Shown here piece by piece: positions 17,428 through 26,152 of a stretch of DNA of 64,000 nt (positions are counted from its first letter, which is position 1; each line of letters opens with the position of its first letter). The position numbers and the translations under genes were made by a program. Source of the stretch: JAFMDF01 sp965277445 (GTDB lineage Bacteria > Bacteroidota > Bacteroidia > Chitinophagales > Saprospiraceae). The notes under the pieces are model-generated. The model was given only the letters and a program-made list of their open reading frames with translations. It was not told where the DNA came from and made no database searches. The stretch spans positions 496,001-560,000 of the forward strand of contig CBDICY010000050.1 in NCBI GenBank assembly GCA_965277445.1. Reading direction: 5' to 3'.

Positions 17428-17949
17428 TTTAGAATAATTATTCTTTATAACATTATTTCCGTTTGTAAAATTAAAGCATTATTCAGGCCGCTAGCTAGGT
17501 TAAATTTCCCAAATTATTATAAATATTTCCCTAAGTAACGGCGAAACAATAACCTCCCCATTTAGGACGGATTCTGATCTTATTATTTCGTCGTTACTAA
17601 CTCTTTTGGCAAATTTAAATTTGATTTCCTGTTTTCAAATAGTTTTTCCATTAGGTGATAATTCCTTTAGAGTTGTAAAAACTTCCCTTTATTATCAAGG
17701 ATTCAGCTTAGACTGTTTAAAATTTGTCTCCCCTTAAAAAATTCTTTGCAAGGCGATGAAGCCACCGAGCACAAAATAAACTTATTAAAATTACAGTCAA
17801 TTAATTAACCCAAAGCTAGGGAAATCCTATGATTTTTTTAAGTATAATTATTCCTTTTAGAATTTATTTGTTTAGTTTTAGTTTTTGAAATTTCATTGGC
17901 AAGTAACCAATAAATAGAACCTGCTAATTACTTGACTTTAGTAAATTTA
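17428..17949. other. Divergent promoter region between two AraC-type genes
   Basis: A 522-bp non-coding stretch. It contains a perfect 14-base palindrome beside the broken AraC gene. Otherwise I see no ORF, RNA gene or clear promoter consensus. Confidence 0.5.
17431..17444. promoter_or_regulatory. Perfect 14-bp palindrome at AraC-type gene start
   Basis: AGAATAATTATTCT is a perfect palindrome 3 bases upstream of the start codon of the interrupted regulator. It may be an operator, but its AT-richness makes chance occurrence possible. Confidence 0.3.
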
Positions 17950-18816
17950 ATGAAAAATAAACTAAATAAGGCCATTCCTTTCAAAATTCAAAAATCGAAG
18001 AACCATGCACTCTTAGTGCAAGTGGATGAAGGTCCTTATTTTTATGACCAATTACATTATCATCCAGAATTTCAGATAACCGCAATCATCAAGGGAGAAG
18101 GGCTTTTTTATGCAGGCAATAATATGTCAGATTTTACGGACACAGAAGTATTAATGATTGGCGCTAATGTTCCCCATTTATTAAAAAATTCAATTGGAGT
18201 TAATCAAGAGGTAAAAGGTATTTCTTTATTTTTTGATGATTTCTCTTTTGGTAGGCATTTTTTTGACATTAATGAACTCAGTAATATTAAATCACTTTTG
18301 CTAGATAGTAATCGAGTAATAAAAATTACAGGGGACCTAAAAGCAGTTATCAACAATAAAATTCTTTCTACTGTTAGCCTAGAAAAGGAGCAGTTGATTA
18401 TTACTTTTCTAGAAATCTTATCACTCATTTACCAGGCAGATAAAACCTATATTAACGAGCAGCAATATCAGCTCTTACTGAATGAAAATGAAGGTGGGCG
18501 ATTAAATGAAGTTTTAGCGTATACTTTTAAACATGTGAAACAAGAAATCACCATTGAGCAGGTTGCAAAAATTGCCTACCTAAGTCGCTCCCAATTTAGT
18601 TCCTTTTTTAAATTGCATACTGGTAAAACTTATATTCAATTCCTCAATGAATTACGCATAGAAAATGCTTGTATACTATTGAGAAATGGCAATTTTACGA
18701 TTGAACAAATTTGTTATGAAGTTGGTTTTCAAAACGTTTCTAACTTTGTTAGACAGTTTAAGAAAGTGAAAAATGTTACGCCTTCTAATTATCGGAAAGC
18801 GTGGGGTGTAAAGTAG
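17950..18816 (+). CDS. AraC family regulator beside the hydroxyproline operon
   Basis: A protein of 288 residues from the ATG at 17950 (MKNKLNK); an in-frame TTG at 17932 would add six residues. The N-terminal half has a cupin-type sensory domain (FYDQLHYHPEFQITAIIKGEG, LMIGANVPHLLKN). The C-terminal 100 residues hold two helix-turn-helix motifs (VAKIAYLSRSQFSSFFKLHTG and QICYEVGFQNVSNFVRQFKKV). It converges on the hydroxyproline catabolic operon, with 9 bases between stop codons, and is the best candidate for its regulator. That link rests on position. Confidence 0.85.
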   Translation: MKNKLNKAIPFKIQKSKNHALLVQVDEGPYFYDQLHYHPEFQITAIIKGEGLFYAGNNMSDFTDTEVLMIGANVPHLLKNSIGVNQEVKGISLFFDDFSFGRHFFDINELSNIKSLLLDSNRVIKITGDLKAVINNKILSTVSLEKEQLIITFLEILSLIYQADKTYINEQQYQLLLNENEGGRLNEVLAYTFKHVKQEITIEQVAKIAYLSRSQFSSFFKLHTGKTYIQFLNELRIENACILLRNGNFTIEQICYEVGFQNVSNFVRQFKKVKNVTPSNYRKAWGVK

Positions 18817-18825
18817 TGCTGTTGT

Positions 18826-20079
18826 TTAAAAACGATCAAGTCTAAATGGTCGAATATCCAACATTGGCTGCTGTTTGGTAATGATTTCACTCAATAATTT
18901 TCCTGTAGCGGCACCCAAACTTAAGCCCATCATACCGTGTCCTGTTCCTACAGTTAGATTAGTCATAGCAGTTGACTTTCCGATATAAGGCATTCCATCA
19001 GGGGTACAAGGTCGGTAACCTTTCCAAATTTTTGTTGAAGGAGCATAAGGCACTTCTAAGTTTTTATAATAAGCAGGAATAGATTCAATAATACCTTCTA
19101 CTCGTTTTTGGCTAATTTTATTAGATAAGCCACTCAGTTCTAGAGTACCACCAATGCGCAAATCATCTCCCATAGGCGTTATAGCGACTTTTGCTTCTGA
19201 TAAAATAGTGGGAATATTAGGTCTTATTTTTGGATTTTTCAGCGTAAGGCTATATCCTTTTCCATCCTGCAAATGGATTTTAATGCCTGCTTTTTTTAAT
19301 ATTTCTCCTGTCCAACTACCCGAAGCTAATAGTACCTTTTCAACTGAAATCATCTCTCCTGTATTAGCTACTAATGCTTCAATTTTTGCCCCTTTAATTT
19401 TAAAATCAATGATTGCTTTATGTGCTAAAAAATGGACACCTTGCTGCTTTAATGATGTTACCATTTGCGCCATGAATTGATTCGGATAAAGATGGGCATC
19501 ACCGGGGAAATAAATACCACCTCGTACATCCAACTCCATTGCTGGTTCTAATTTCTTTAACCCTTGTTGGTCTAAAGTTTCCGCTTTAAGTCCTAATTGA
19601 TAAGCTTTATCTGCCAATTCCTCTTCTTCTTTTGCTTGTTTATCGGTTTTATAAAGCATCAATAAACCACGTTCCTCATACCCAAAATTAAATTCATTTT
19701 CAGTTGCTATTGCTCTATATAATTCTTTGCTTCGTTCATTGAAAGCATACAAAATAGGCATGGATTGATTGACTTGTCTTTCATTCGCAGAGCGATAGAA
19801 ATGCCATAGCCATTGCACCAAATCTATATTCAAACGAGGTTTTACATAAAAAGGGCTTTTACTATTAAGCAACCATTTTAATCCCTGGGTAATGACTCCG
19901 GGAGTAGCCATAGGTACAAAATGGCTTGGCACAATCATACCTGCATTACCAAAAGAAGTGCCTTCGGAAAAATCATTTTTATCAATAATCGTTACTTCAT
20001 AACCTTCTTTTACCAAATACCAAGCGGAACAAAGTCCGATGATTCCGCCACCAATAATGTGTATTTTTTGTTGTTTCAT
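18826..20079 (-). CDS. FAD-dependent D-hydroxyproline dehydrogenase (D-amino-acid dehydrogenase family)
   Basis: A 417-residue DAO-type flavoprotein. The N-terminal dinucleotide-binding motif is IHIIGGGIIGLCSAWYL (about 4-20) followed by acidic VTIIDK. The C-terminal FAD segment contains GYRPCTPDGMPYIG and GTGHGMMGLSLGAATGKL. In this operon it is expected to oxidise cis-4-hydroxy-D-proline to 1-pyrroline-4-hydroxy-2-carboxylate, passing electrons to the respiratory chain or oxygen. Other D-amino-acid dehydrogenases share these motifs, so specificity comes from context. Its start overlaps the end of the epimerase gene by four bases. Confidence 0.85.
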   Translation of the reverse strand: MKQQKIHIIGGGIIGLCSAWYLVKEGYEVTIIDKNDFSEGTSFGNAGMIVPSHFVPMATPGVITQGLKWLLNSKSPFYVKPRLNIDLVQWLWHFYRSANERQVNQSMPILYAFNERSKELYRAIATENEFNFGYEERGLLMLYKTDKQAKEEEELADKAYQLGLKAETLDQQGLKKLEPAMELDVRGGIYFPGDAHLYPNQFMAQMVTSLKQQGVHFLAHKAIIDFKIKGAKIEALVANTGEMISVEKVLLASGSWTGEILKKAGIKIHLQDGKGYSLTLKNPKIRPNIPTILSEAKVAITPMGDDLRIGGTLELSGLSNKISQKRVEGIIESIPAYYKNLEVPYAPSTKIWKGYRPCTPDGMPYIGKSTAMTNLTVGTGHGMMGLSLGAATGKLLSEIITKQQPMLDIRPFRLDRF

Positions 20080-21077
20080 ATTACTTGAAATCCATAAGCG
20101 TAAGGATCATCTTCATCGTCTATGATGATATTATTATGACCCGTAATCTTTGCCCAACCTTCTATACTTGGAATAATTGCAGGAAAATTGGCAACTTGTG
20201 TTGCTTGTTCAATCCTCCCAATAAATGTTGACCCAATATAACTTTCATGGGTAAAACTATCGCCTATCTTTAATTTACCTTTTGCAAAAAGTTGAGCCAT
20301 CCTTGCTGAAGTACCTGTACCACAAGGAGAACGGTCAATTGCCTTGTCTCCATAAAAAACAGCATTTCGTCCATCTGCATTAGGTGAAATAGTATCCCCA
20401 GTCCATAGTACATGACTTAGGCTACATATATTTGATACCGTTGGATGTTGAAATTCATGCTGCTCATTTAGGCGTTGCCGAAGCATTCTACTCCAACGGA
20501 TTAATTGGTCAGTCGTGTAATTTTGAATGCCCCCAAAATTTTCTTGTGGGTCAATAATTGCATAAAAATTGCCTCCATAAGCAACATCAACCGTCAAAAG
20601 CCCCAAATCAGGACAGGCTACCTTCAAGGCTTCTTTGTACAAAAAAGAAGGAATATTTGTTAATCGAACTGATTTTACTTTTCTCCCTGCTGTTTTATAA
20701 CTCACCTTTACCAAGCCCGCTGGGGTTTCCAACCTCAGTTGCCCAGGCGTTTTTGGTTGGACTAAGCCTTCTTCCAACATGACGGTTACCGTACCAATTG
20801 TGCCATGTCCACACATGGGTAAACAGCCGCTTGTTTCTATAAACAAAATGCCAATATCGTTTTGAGGATTGGCAGGTGGATATAAAATAGACCCTGACAT
20901 CATATCGTGTCCACGAGGTTCAAACATCAATCCTTTTCTAATCCAATCGTATTCTTTTAGAAAATGAAGCCGCTTTTCCATAATGGTCTTTCCCTCCAAA
21001 ATAGGCCCTCCACCAGCTACTAATCTTACAGGGCTTCCACAAGTATGTGCATCTATACAGAAAAAAGTTTTTCTCAT
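20076..21077 (-). CDS. 4-hydroxyproline 2-epimerase (proline racemase family)
   Basis: A 333-residue enzyme of the proline racemase family. The two catalytic cysteines of hydroxyproline epimerases are present: C89 in LPMCGHGTIG and C252 in DRSPCGTGTSA. The N-terminal IDAHTCGSPVRLV and FEPRGHDMMSGS segments are also characteristic. It interconverts trans-4-hydroxy-L-proline and cis-4-hydroxy-D-proline, the first step of the pathway encoded here. It overlaps both neighbours by ATGA junctions, showing tight coupling. The two cysteines argue against the dehydratase branch of the family, which has Thr in place of one cysteine. Confidence 0.93.
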   Translation of the reverse strand: MRKTFFCIDAHTCGSPVRLVAGGGPILEGKTIMEKRLHFLKEYDWIRKGLMFEPRGHDMMSGSILYPPANPQNDIGILFIETSGCLPMCGHGTIGTVTVMLEEGLVQPKTPGQLRLETPAGLVKVSYKTAGRKVKSVRLTNIPSFLYKEALKVACPDLGLLTVDVAYGGNFYAIIDPQENFGGIQNYTTDQLIRWSRMLRQRLNEQHEFQHPTVSNICSLSHVLWTGDTISPNADGRNAVFYGDKAIDRSPCGTGTSARMAQLFAKGKLKIGDSFTHESYIGSTFIGRIEQATQVANFPAIIPSIEGWAKITGHNNIIIDDEDDPYAYGFQVI

Positions 21078-22630
21078 GCCTGCCTTTTTTTACCGTTGAT
21101 GTTCCGCCAGATGTTCAAAGGATTGTCGGATTTTAATTCGGCAGGCAATAAAAATTCAGGTGTATTTTGAAAAGCCACAGGGCAAACAAATCGCTTTATT
21201 GCATCCATTCCAACAGAAGTATGAAATGCATTAGTGGTAGCAGGATAGGGTCCTCCATGATGCATGGCAGGACAAACTGCTACTCCTGTTGGTACTTCAT
21301 TGAAGATGATCCTACCTGCTTTTTGAGTAAGATACTCAACAAGGGTTGCTGCATTTTGTAATTCTTTCGTTTCTCCCATTAGGGTAGCTGTTAATTGTCC
21401 AGAAAGGTTTTTAGCTACTGCTAAAAATTCTTTATTATCGTCACAAAGCACCAATAAGGTAAAAGGCCCGAAAACTTCTTGATGCAATTGTTCCATTTGC
21501 AAGAATTTTTTAGCCGATACGGTGGCAAAGGCTGGAGATGCTTCCCAATTATCTACTCTGTTCTCCAATTGAAAGTGGGCCAAAACATTCGGTTCATTCA
21601 GACAAGTGGTTTTTCCTTTTTCAAAAGCTTGGTAAATACCTTCGTTTAGCATCGGTGCAGGCTGCAATTGAGCAAAAGCTGTTTTTAGTGCTTGCAAAAA
21701 AAGATTACTGGCTTCGCCTTTTTCCATTACCAAAACTCCAGGGTTGGTACAAAATTGTCCTGCACCTAAATTGACAGAATTGGCTAACATTATTGCTAAT
21801 TCTTTCGGCTTTTTTGCTAGTATATCGGGAAGAAAAAACACAGGATTAATGCTACCCATTTCTGCATAGACAGGTATTGGTTCTGCTCTTTTATTAGCTA
21901 AATCAAAAATAGCTTTTCCACCTCTATGCGACCCCGTAAAGCCAACTGCTTTAATTAAGGGATGCTGGACTAATTCCTGTCCTACCCCAATTCCCCCATT
22001 TAAAGCAATAAAAATGCCCTTTGGTAAATTGCATTTTTCAATAGCTCTAGCAATAGCATCCGCCACTAAGGCATTCGTACCTAAATGAGATGGATGCGCC
22101 TTAACAATCACAGAACAACCTGCGGCTAAAACAGAGGCTGTATCACCACCAGCAGTTGAAAAAGCCAATGGAAAATTACTAGCGGTAAAAACCGCTACAG
22201 GCCCTAAAGGCAATAACATTTTCCTTATGCCAGTACCCGAATCTGATTGTTGTATAGTCGCCTCCACCCAACTGCCTTCCTCTACCAAATCCGCAAACTG
22301 GCGCAATTGATTACACGTTCTGCCTCGCTCTCCTACTACTCTACCTTCAGGCAATCCAGATTCTTCTTGTACTTTTTGAACAAGTTCGCCCCCCAGGTCT
22401 TCAATTTCTTGAGCGATAGTTCTAAGTAATTCAGCTCTTTTTGCTCCATTAGTCTTTCTGAATACTTGCCATGCTTCAGTAGCCAACTGAACCGCTTCAT
22501 TTATTTCTGCCGTAGTAGCTTCGTTGAACGTTTCCGGAATAAGTTTTCTAGTAATAGGGTTTACAGATTGAAGTGTTTTAGTACTTCCAGTCTTTGATGC
22601 TACGATGCTATTAGTTTCAGTAATTGTCAT
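21074..22630 (-). CDS. 2,5-dioxopentanoate (alpha-ketoglutarate semialdehyde) dehydrogenase
   Basis: A 518-residue aldehyde dehydrogenase. Catalytic residues are E257 in YAEMGSINPV and C294 in GAGQFCTNPG. The cofactor region includes VAVFTASNFPLAFSTAGGDT and GFTGSHRGG. The AEMGS and QFCTNPG forms are typical of the NADP-using alpha-ketoglutarate semialdehyde group. In the hydroxyproline pathway it oxidises 2,5-dioxopentanoate to 2-oxoglutarate, the last step. It is encoded between the pyrroline deaminase and the epimerase in one operon. Confidence 0.9.
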   Translation of the reverse strand: MTITETNSIVASKTGSTKTLQSVNPITRKLIPETFNEATTAEINEAVQLATEAWQVFRKTNGAKRAELLRTIAQEIEDLGGELVQKVQEESGLPEGRVVGERGRTCNQLRQFADLVEEGSWVEATIQQSDSGTGIRKMLLPLGPVAVFTASNFPLAFSTAGGDTASVLAAGCSVIVKAHPSHLGTNALVADAIARAIEKCNLPKGIFIALNGGIGVGQELVQHPLIKAVGFTGSHRGGKAIFDLANKRAEPIPVYAEMGSINPVFFLPDILAKKPKELAIMLANSVNLGAGQFCTNPGVLVMEKGEASNLFLQALKTAFAQLQPAPMLNEGIYQAFEKGKTTCLNEPNVLAHFQLENRVDNWEASPAFATVSAKKFLQMEQLHQEVFGPFTLLVLCDDNKEFLAVAKNLSGQLTATLMGETKELQNAATLVEYLTQKAGRIIFNEVPTGVAVCPAMHHGGPYPATTNAFHTSVGMDAIKRFVCPVAFQNTPEFLLPAELKSDNPLNIWRNINGKKRQA

Positions 22631-22686
22631 ATTTTTAGCTGATTTTTGCTGATTGAAAGGTGTTACTTCTTATAAAATATTAGCGT

Positions 22687-23634
22687 TTAAACTAATTCAC
22701 TCATAGCGCTTTCTTGTCCAATCGACAAATAATCAGGTAATTCAGGACGAACCGCCAAACCTTGTTCTAGAATAGCAATAACTCTTTCTCTTTCTGCTCC
22801 AACTAAAATATGTCGAGGTGCTCGAACGTGCTCCGTTCCAATACCTGTCATGACTTCTGCTAATTTGATATTTTGCACCAATTGAGGATTAATATCCAAT
22901 TCTAAGATGGGTAAAAACCAACGGTAAATAGTTAAAGCTTCGTTTATTCGTCCTGCTTTTACCAATCTGAATATGGCTACTGTCTCTCTTGGGAAAGCAT
23001 CTACTAAACCAGCTACCCAACCATCAGCTCCCATTAATAATTCTTCCATTGCTAAAGTATCGACCCCGCAAAGGATTTTAAATCGATCACCAAAACGGTT
23101 TTTCATTCTGGTGACATTAGAAATATCTCTAGTACTTTCTTTTACCGCTTGGATATTTTTAATCTTCACAAACTGGTCAAAAATGTTTAAGGTAATTTCT
23201 ATTTTATAATCTACTGGATTATTATACACTAAAATAGGTAGGTTGGTACTTTGAGCAACGGTTATGAAATAATCGGCCACTTCTTGCTCGGTTGGCTTAT
23301 ACATCATTGGCGGTAAAAGCATTATTCCATGCACGCCGATGGCTTCGGCATCTTGTGCTAACTGAATCGCATTTCGAGTTGCACCTTCTGCAATATTGAG
23401 GATGACATCCAATTCCTCGCCAAACCGAGCAAGGGTTGCTTCAGCCAATGCTAATCGCTCTTTATGGGTAAGCGTACTACTCTCGCCCAAAGAACCGCCA
23501 ATAATGACGCCATCCACTCCAGCCTTTACTTGATACTCAATATTTTTTAAAAAAGCGGGCAAATCTAAATCGCCATTCGCTTTAAACTTTGTGGTAACTG
23601 CGGGATAAACCCCTGTCCATTTTACTTGTCTCAT
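22687..23634 (-). CDS. DapA-family 1-pyrroline-4-hydroxy-2-carboxylate deaminase
   Basis: A 315-residue member of the dihydrodipicolinate synthase family. It contains IIGGSLGESSTLTHKER (44-60), the catalytic tyrosine Y137 in ILVYNNPVDY and the Schiff-base lysine K165 in QAVKESTRD. Genomic context with an epimerase, a flavin dehydrogenase and a semialdehyde dehydrogenase points to deamination of 1-pyrroline-4-hydroxy-2-carboxylate to 2,5-dioxopentanoate, and not to lysine synthesis. It is the first gene of the four-gene minus-strand operon, with a 56-bp gap to the next gene. Confidence 0.88.
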   Translation of the reverse strand: MRQVKWTGVYPAVTTKFKANGDLDLPAFLKNIEYQVKAGVDGVIIGGSLGESSTLTHKERLALAEATLARFGEELDVILNIAEGATRNAIQLAQDAEAIGVHGIMLLPPMMYKPTEQEVADYFITVAQSTNLPILVYNNPVDYKIEITLNIFDQFVKIKNIQAVKESTRDISNVTRMKNRFGDRFKILCGVDTLAMEELLMGADGWVAGLVDAFPRETVAIFRLVKAGRINEALTIYRWFLPILELDINPQLVQNIKLAEVMTGIGTEHVRAPRHILVGAERERVIAILEQGLAVRPELPDYLSIGQESAMSELV

Positions 23635-23755
23635 AATTATTTTTTTGAGGCAAATATCCGATGAATACAGGGTTTAAATTTGTAGGATTGTCCGAAAAAA
23701 AAATACTATTGTACTGAATGATCCACAATGAATATTTAATCCATCCAGAAAGTCA

Positions 23756-24202
23756 TTATTTCCTATATTTAACTCGCTCCCAATAGTCTCCTGCCTTAAT
23801 TGCCAGCGCTGCTGGCCCTTCTGCTTTCCATTTTTTAAAGGCACTACTGAAATAGGATTTGTAAAAAAGATATAACTTTCCATCTCTAATTTCATAAGAT
23901 TCAGGATCAATTTCAACCTTCTGTTCATTCGCCATGGCATAAGCACACCATCCACCAAATTGGGGAATATATTTTGCTGGATTCGCTTGAAAAGCAGCTA
24001 AATTCTTGGCAGTATTGAATTTATAATTTGCTCCTTCATGTACTAATTTATAGTCCATTTTTCCTTTCTTAACGCCTCCTTCAAAATAAGCTACGACGTC
24101 GTATCCTTTTGCCATAAAGCCATCTTGCTCATTATTATCTATTTGTTGAGCAAAAATCATACTTGGCAAAATGAGTAATAACAAGCTTAATAATTCTTTC
24201 AT
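23756..24202 (-). CDS. Exported YHS-domain protein
   Basis: A 148-residue protein with an N-terminal signal peptide (MKELLSLLLLILPSMIFAQ). The YHS domain reads GFMAKGYDVVAYFEGG, KFNTAKNLAAFQANPAKYIPQFGGWCAYAMA. It is a clear paralogue of the protein at 10416-10862, with the same GGWCA cysteine and a similar C-terminal LYLFYKSYFSSAFKKW segment. Its role is unknown, possibly periplasmic metal or redox chemistry. It lies upstream of the hydroxyproline operon with a 121-bp gap and need not belong to it. Confidence 0.82.
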   Translation of the reverse strand: MKELLSLLLLILPSMIFAQQIDNNEQDGFMAKGYDVVAYFEGGVKKGKMDYKLVHEGANYKFNTAKNLAAFQANPAKYIPQFGGWCAYAMANEQKVEIDPESYEIRDGKLYLFYKSYFSSAFKKWKAEGPAALAIKAGDYWERVKYRK

Positions 24203-24335
24203 CTGTTAATTTTTAATAAAGGTTAGTTTAATACTGCGACTGTAGAAAAGTCATCTCAATATCCAGGGCTGGAGTCAAAATTATTTGCTTATTTCCCCAT
24301 TTATTTTTTGATCGGTGAAAATAGAATTCAATAGT

Positions 24336-25367
24336 CTAATGATCATGTTTATCAAAATCTGGTGATATAAAAATACCGATATTAAAAAATAATCCACCTT
24401 TAGGATCTGCTTCAAAATCTATAGTTTGGGGAGATTTTCCCTGAAATTCGCTACTAAAATTAAGTTGGTAACCTACTCTAAAATTAGCCCATACCCAAGA
24501 GGTTAAATGTCGTTCCCAATTAGTTGATAATAAAAATTCTGCGTGATTAAATGCATAGTCTAATTCATTTAAAATGGGATCTTGAACATCCAATCGAAAG
24601 CTTTTACTCTGGTATTCTATCCCCACATTTCCAATCGTTTTTTGTCCAAAATTGCGTCTTAAAAAAAGATTAGCAGGAAACATTGATTCTATTCCCCATT
24701 TCTCACTAAAATTTCGATTGTAAAGAATAAAAGGGAAACCACCTGTCTGTCTAAAACTACTAGTAAAGAACAGACCTACTCCCCATTCAAAATCATCCGT
24801 TTTCTTAATACCATACATCCCAAAAAGACTGTGAATGGCATATTTGCTATCGAAGTTGGTCCAGCCAGTATAATTGCCATTGGTTGCATATTTATAGCTT
24901 AATAGCAAGTAGTTCTTCTCACTTATCGAATGAGAAAGAATAAGGCTATAATTGTTACTTTTAAGGGTTTGGTTGTCTAACGTCCTAAAGGTTTCTGAAA
25001 AATCAATTCCATTCGTATCAAAATCATAGTATTCTGTATAGTATTTATACCCCAATAATAATTTTGTCCGCTCTTTTAAAATAAGTGGTAATTTCAATTT
25101 AAATTCTAGAAAACTTAGTCTATTTAAAGAACTTAAGGGTTCCGAAAAAGTAGGCGTATTTCCTTCTGCTTCATAATTGCCACTATTACCTAAACCATAG
25201 GTAATAGAAAGCCCCTTCGATCGAGATTTATTGGCTACACCAGGTTTACAATAACACTTTCCTTCAAAATCTTCAATTAGAATATCTTCAGGAAAAAAAA
25301 CGGGTTTGGTCTGACTTTCCGCATTCACAACGACAGATAGTAAGACTCCTAAAAACAACAGTCTCAT
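24336..25367 (-). CDS. DUF6268-like outer-membrane beta-barrel protein
   Basis: A 343-residue protein with a signal peptide (MRLLFLGVLLSVVVNAESQ). After a short cysteine-containing region (KCYCKPG) it consists of alternating amphipathic strands with aromatic girdles (LSFLEFKLKLPL, TKLLLGYKYYTEYYDFDT, YSLILSHSISEKNYLLLSYKY, WANFRVGYQLNF) and ends in a short histidine-rich tail. This is the pattern of Bacteroidota outer-membrane barrels, and it resembles the DUF6268 family. It follows the Pycsar-effector-like gene by 61 bases, as the third gene of an apparent envelope operon. Confidence 0.65.
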   Translation of the reverse strand: MRLLFLGVLLSVVVNAESQTKPVFFPEDILIEDFEGKCYCKPGVANKSRSKGLSITYGLGNSGNYEAEGNTPTFSEPLSSLNRLSFLEFKLKLPLILKERTKLLLGYKYYTEYYDFDTNGIDFSETFRTLDNQTLKSNNYSLILSHSISEKNYLLLSYKYATNGNYTGWTNFDSKYAIHSLFGMYGIKKTDDFEWGVGLFFTSSFRQTGGFPFILYNRNFSEKWGIESMFPANLFLRRNFGQKTIGNVGIEYQSKSFRLDVQDPILNELDYAFNHAEFLLSTNWERHLTSWVWANFRVGYQLNFSSEFQGKSPQTIDFEADPKGGLFFNIGIFISPDFDKHDH

Positions 25368-25428
25368 AATTTACTTTTTATAATTTGCTTCTCTTTCCCA
25401 AAAAAGATATTTCTCTCTTTCTTCGTTC

Positions 25429-26106
25429 TTAAAAAGAAGTAACCAAAATATGGCAAGAGAAAAAAGCAATGACTCCTAACGTTATCCCTATTAAAAAAAT
25501 ATTATAGGCTATTCGAATACTTTGGTACCTACTACTTAATTCCACCCCTAATCTATGTAAATCTCGTTTAATCGTTCCATATAAAAAATCCTTATCCTGC
25601 ATCATTTCGTCTAAAGCCAATTCATAAGTAGCTAGTGGCATTTTATAATAATCATCAAAAGTCATTAAAGAAGCTTTTTTACCATAAACTGCTCCTTCTG
25701 TAAAGCTTCCCTCTCCTACATTTGGTCGAGTTGCAAAGATGGCGTAAGCAATGGACAATAGATTACCAATCACAATCGGTGTAATCCCATAAATTAAATG
25801 TGGGTCTTCTGCTAATCTTGGATATAAACTTCCTAAAACAGCAGAAAGCATAATGGCATTAACCGTAATTAAAATATTGGATTTGGTATCTACTATTTGT
25901 CTTCTTGTATAGAGGTTTTTAGAAGCCAATCGATACCACGTCTCTATACCTCTTTCAGGAATCCCTTCTACTTTAGCTAGTTTCTTTTTGAGGCTTTTAA
26001 GTTGTGTCGCCTCTATTTCTAATACTTCCATTAAGGTAATATCTTCTAATTCTTCTAAAGCTTTGCGTTGTTTCTTCCCTAATTTTTGTAGGATTTCTTT
26101 ATCCAT
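25429..26106 (-). CDS. Pycsar-effector-like (DUF5706) membrane protein
   Basis: A 225-residue protein. Residues 1-65 are a charged helical region. From about residue 70 it matches the DUF5706/Pycsar effector TM family: RRQIVDTKSNILITVNAIMLSAVLGSLYPRL, then IYGITPIVIGNLLSIAYAIFATRP, a middle KKASLMTFDDYYKMP segment with ALDEMMQDKDFLYGTIKRDLHRLG, and a last helix IAYNIFLIGITLGVIAFFS. Known members depolarise the membrane in response to cyclic pyrimidines, but no nucleotide cyclase is encoded nearby, so this may be a housekeeping relative. It lies 46 bases downstream of the large phosphoesterase gene. Confidence 0.75.
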   Translation of the reverse strand: MDKEILQKLGKKQRKALEELEDITLMEVLEIEATQLKSLKKKLAKVEGIPERGIETWYRLASKNLYTRRQIVDTKSNILITVNAIMLSAVLGSLYPRLAEDPHLIYGITPIVIGNLLSIAYAIFATRPNVGEGSFTEGAVYGKKASLMTFDDYYKMPLATYELALDEMMQDKDFLYGTIKRDLHRLGVELSSRYQSIRIAYNIFLIGITLGVIAFFSCHILVTSF

Positions 26107-26152
26107 TTTATAATTGATTTTATTTAGAAGGAGTGCTAATTTTATATTTGCT

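Noticed and set aside
25429..26106. A complete Pycsar defence system
   Set aside because: No uridylate/cytidylate cyclase gene is adjacent or elsewhere in the window. Only an effector-like protein is present.
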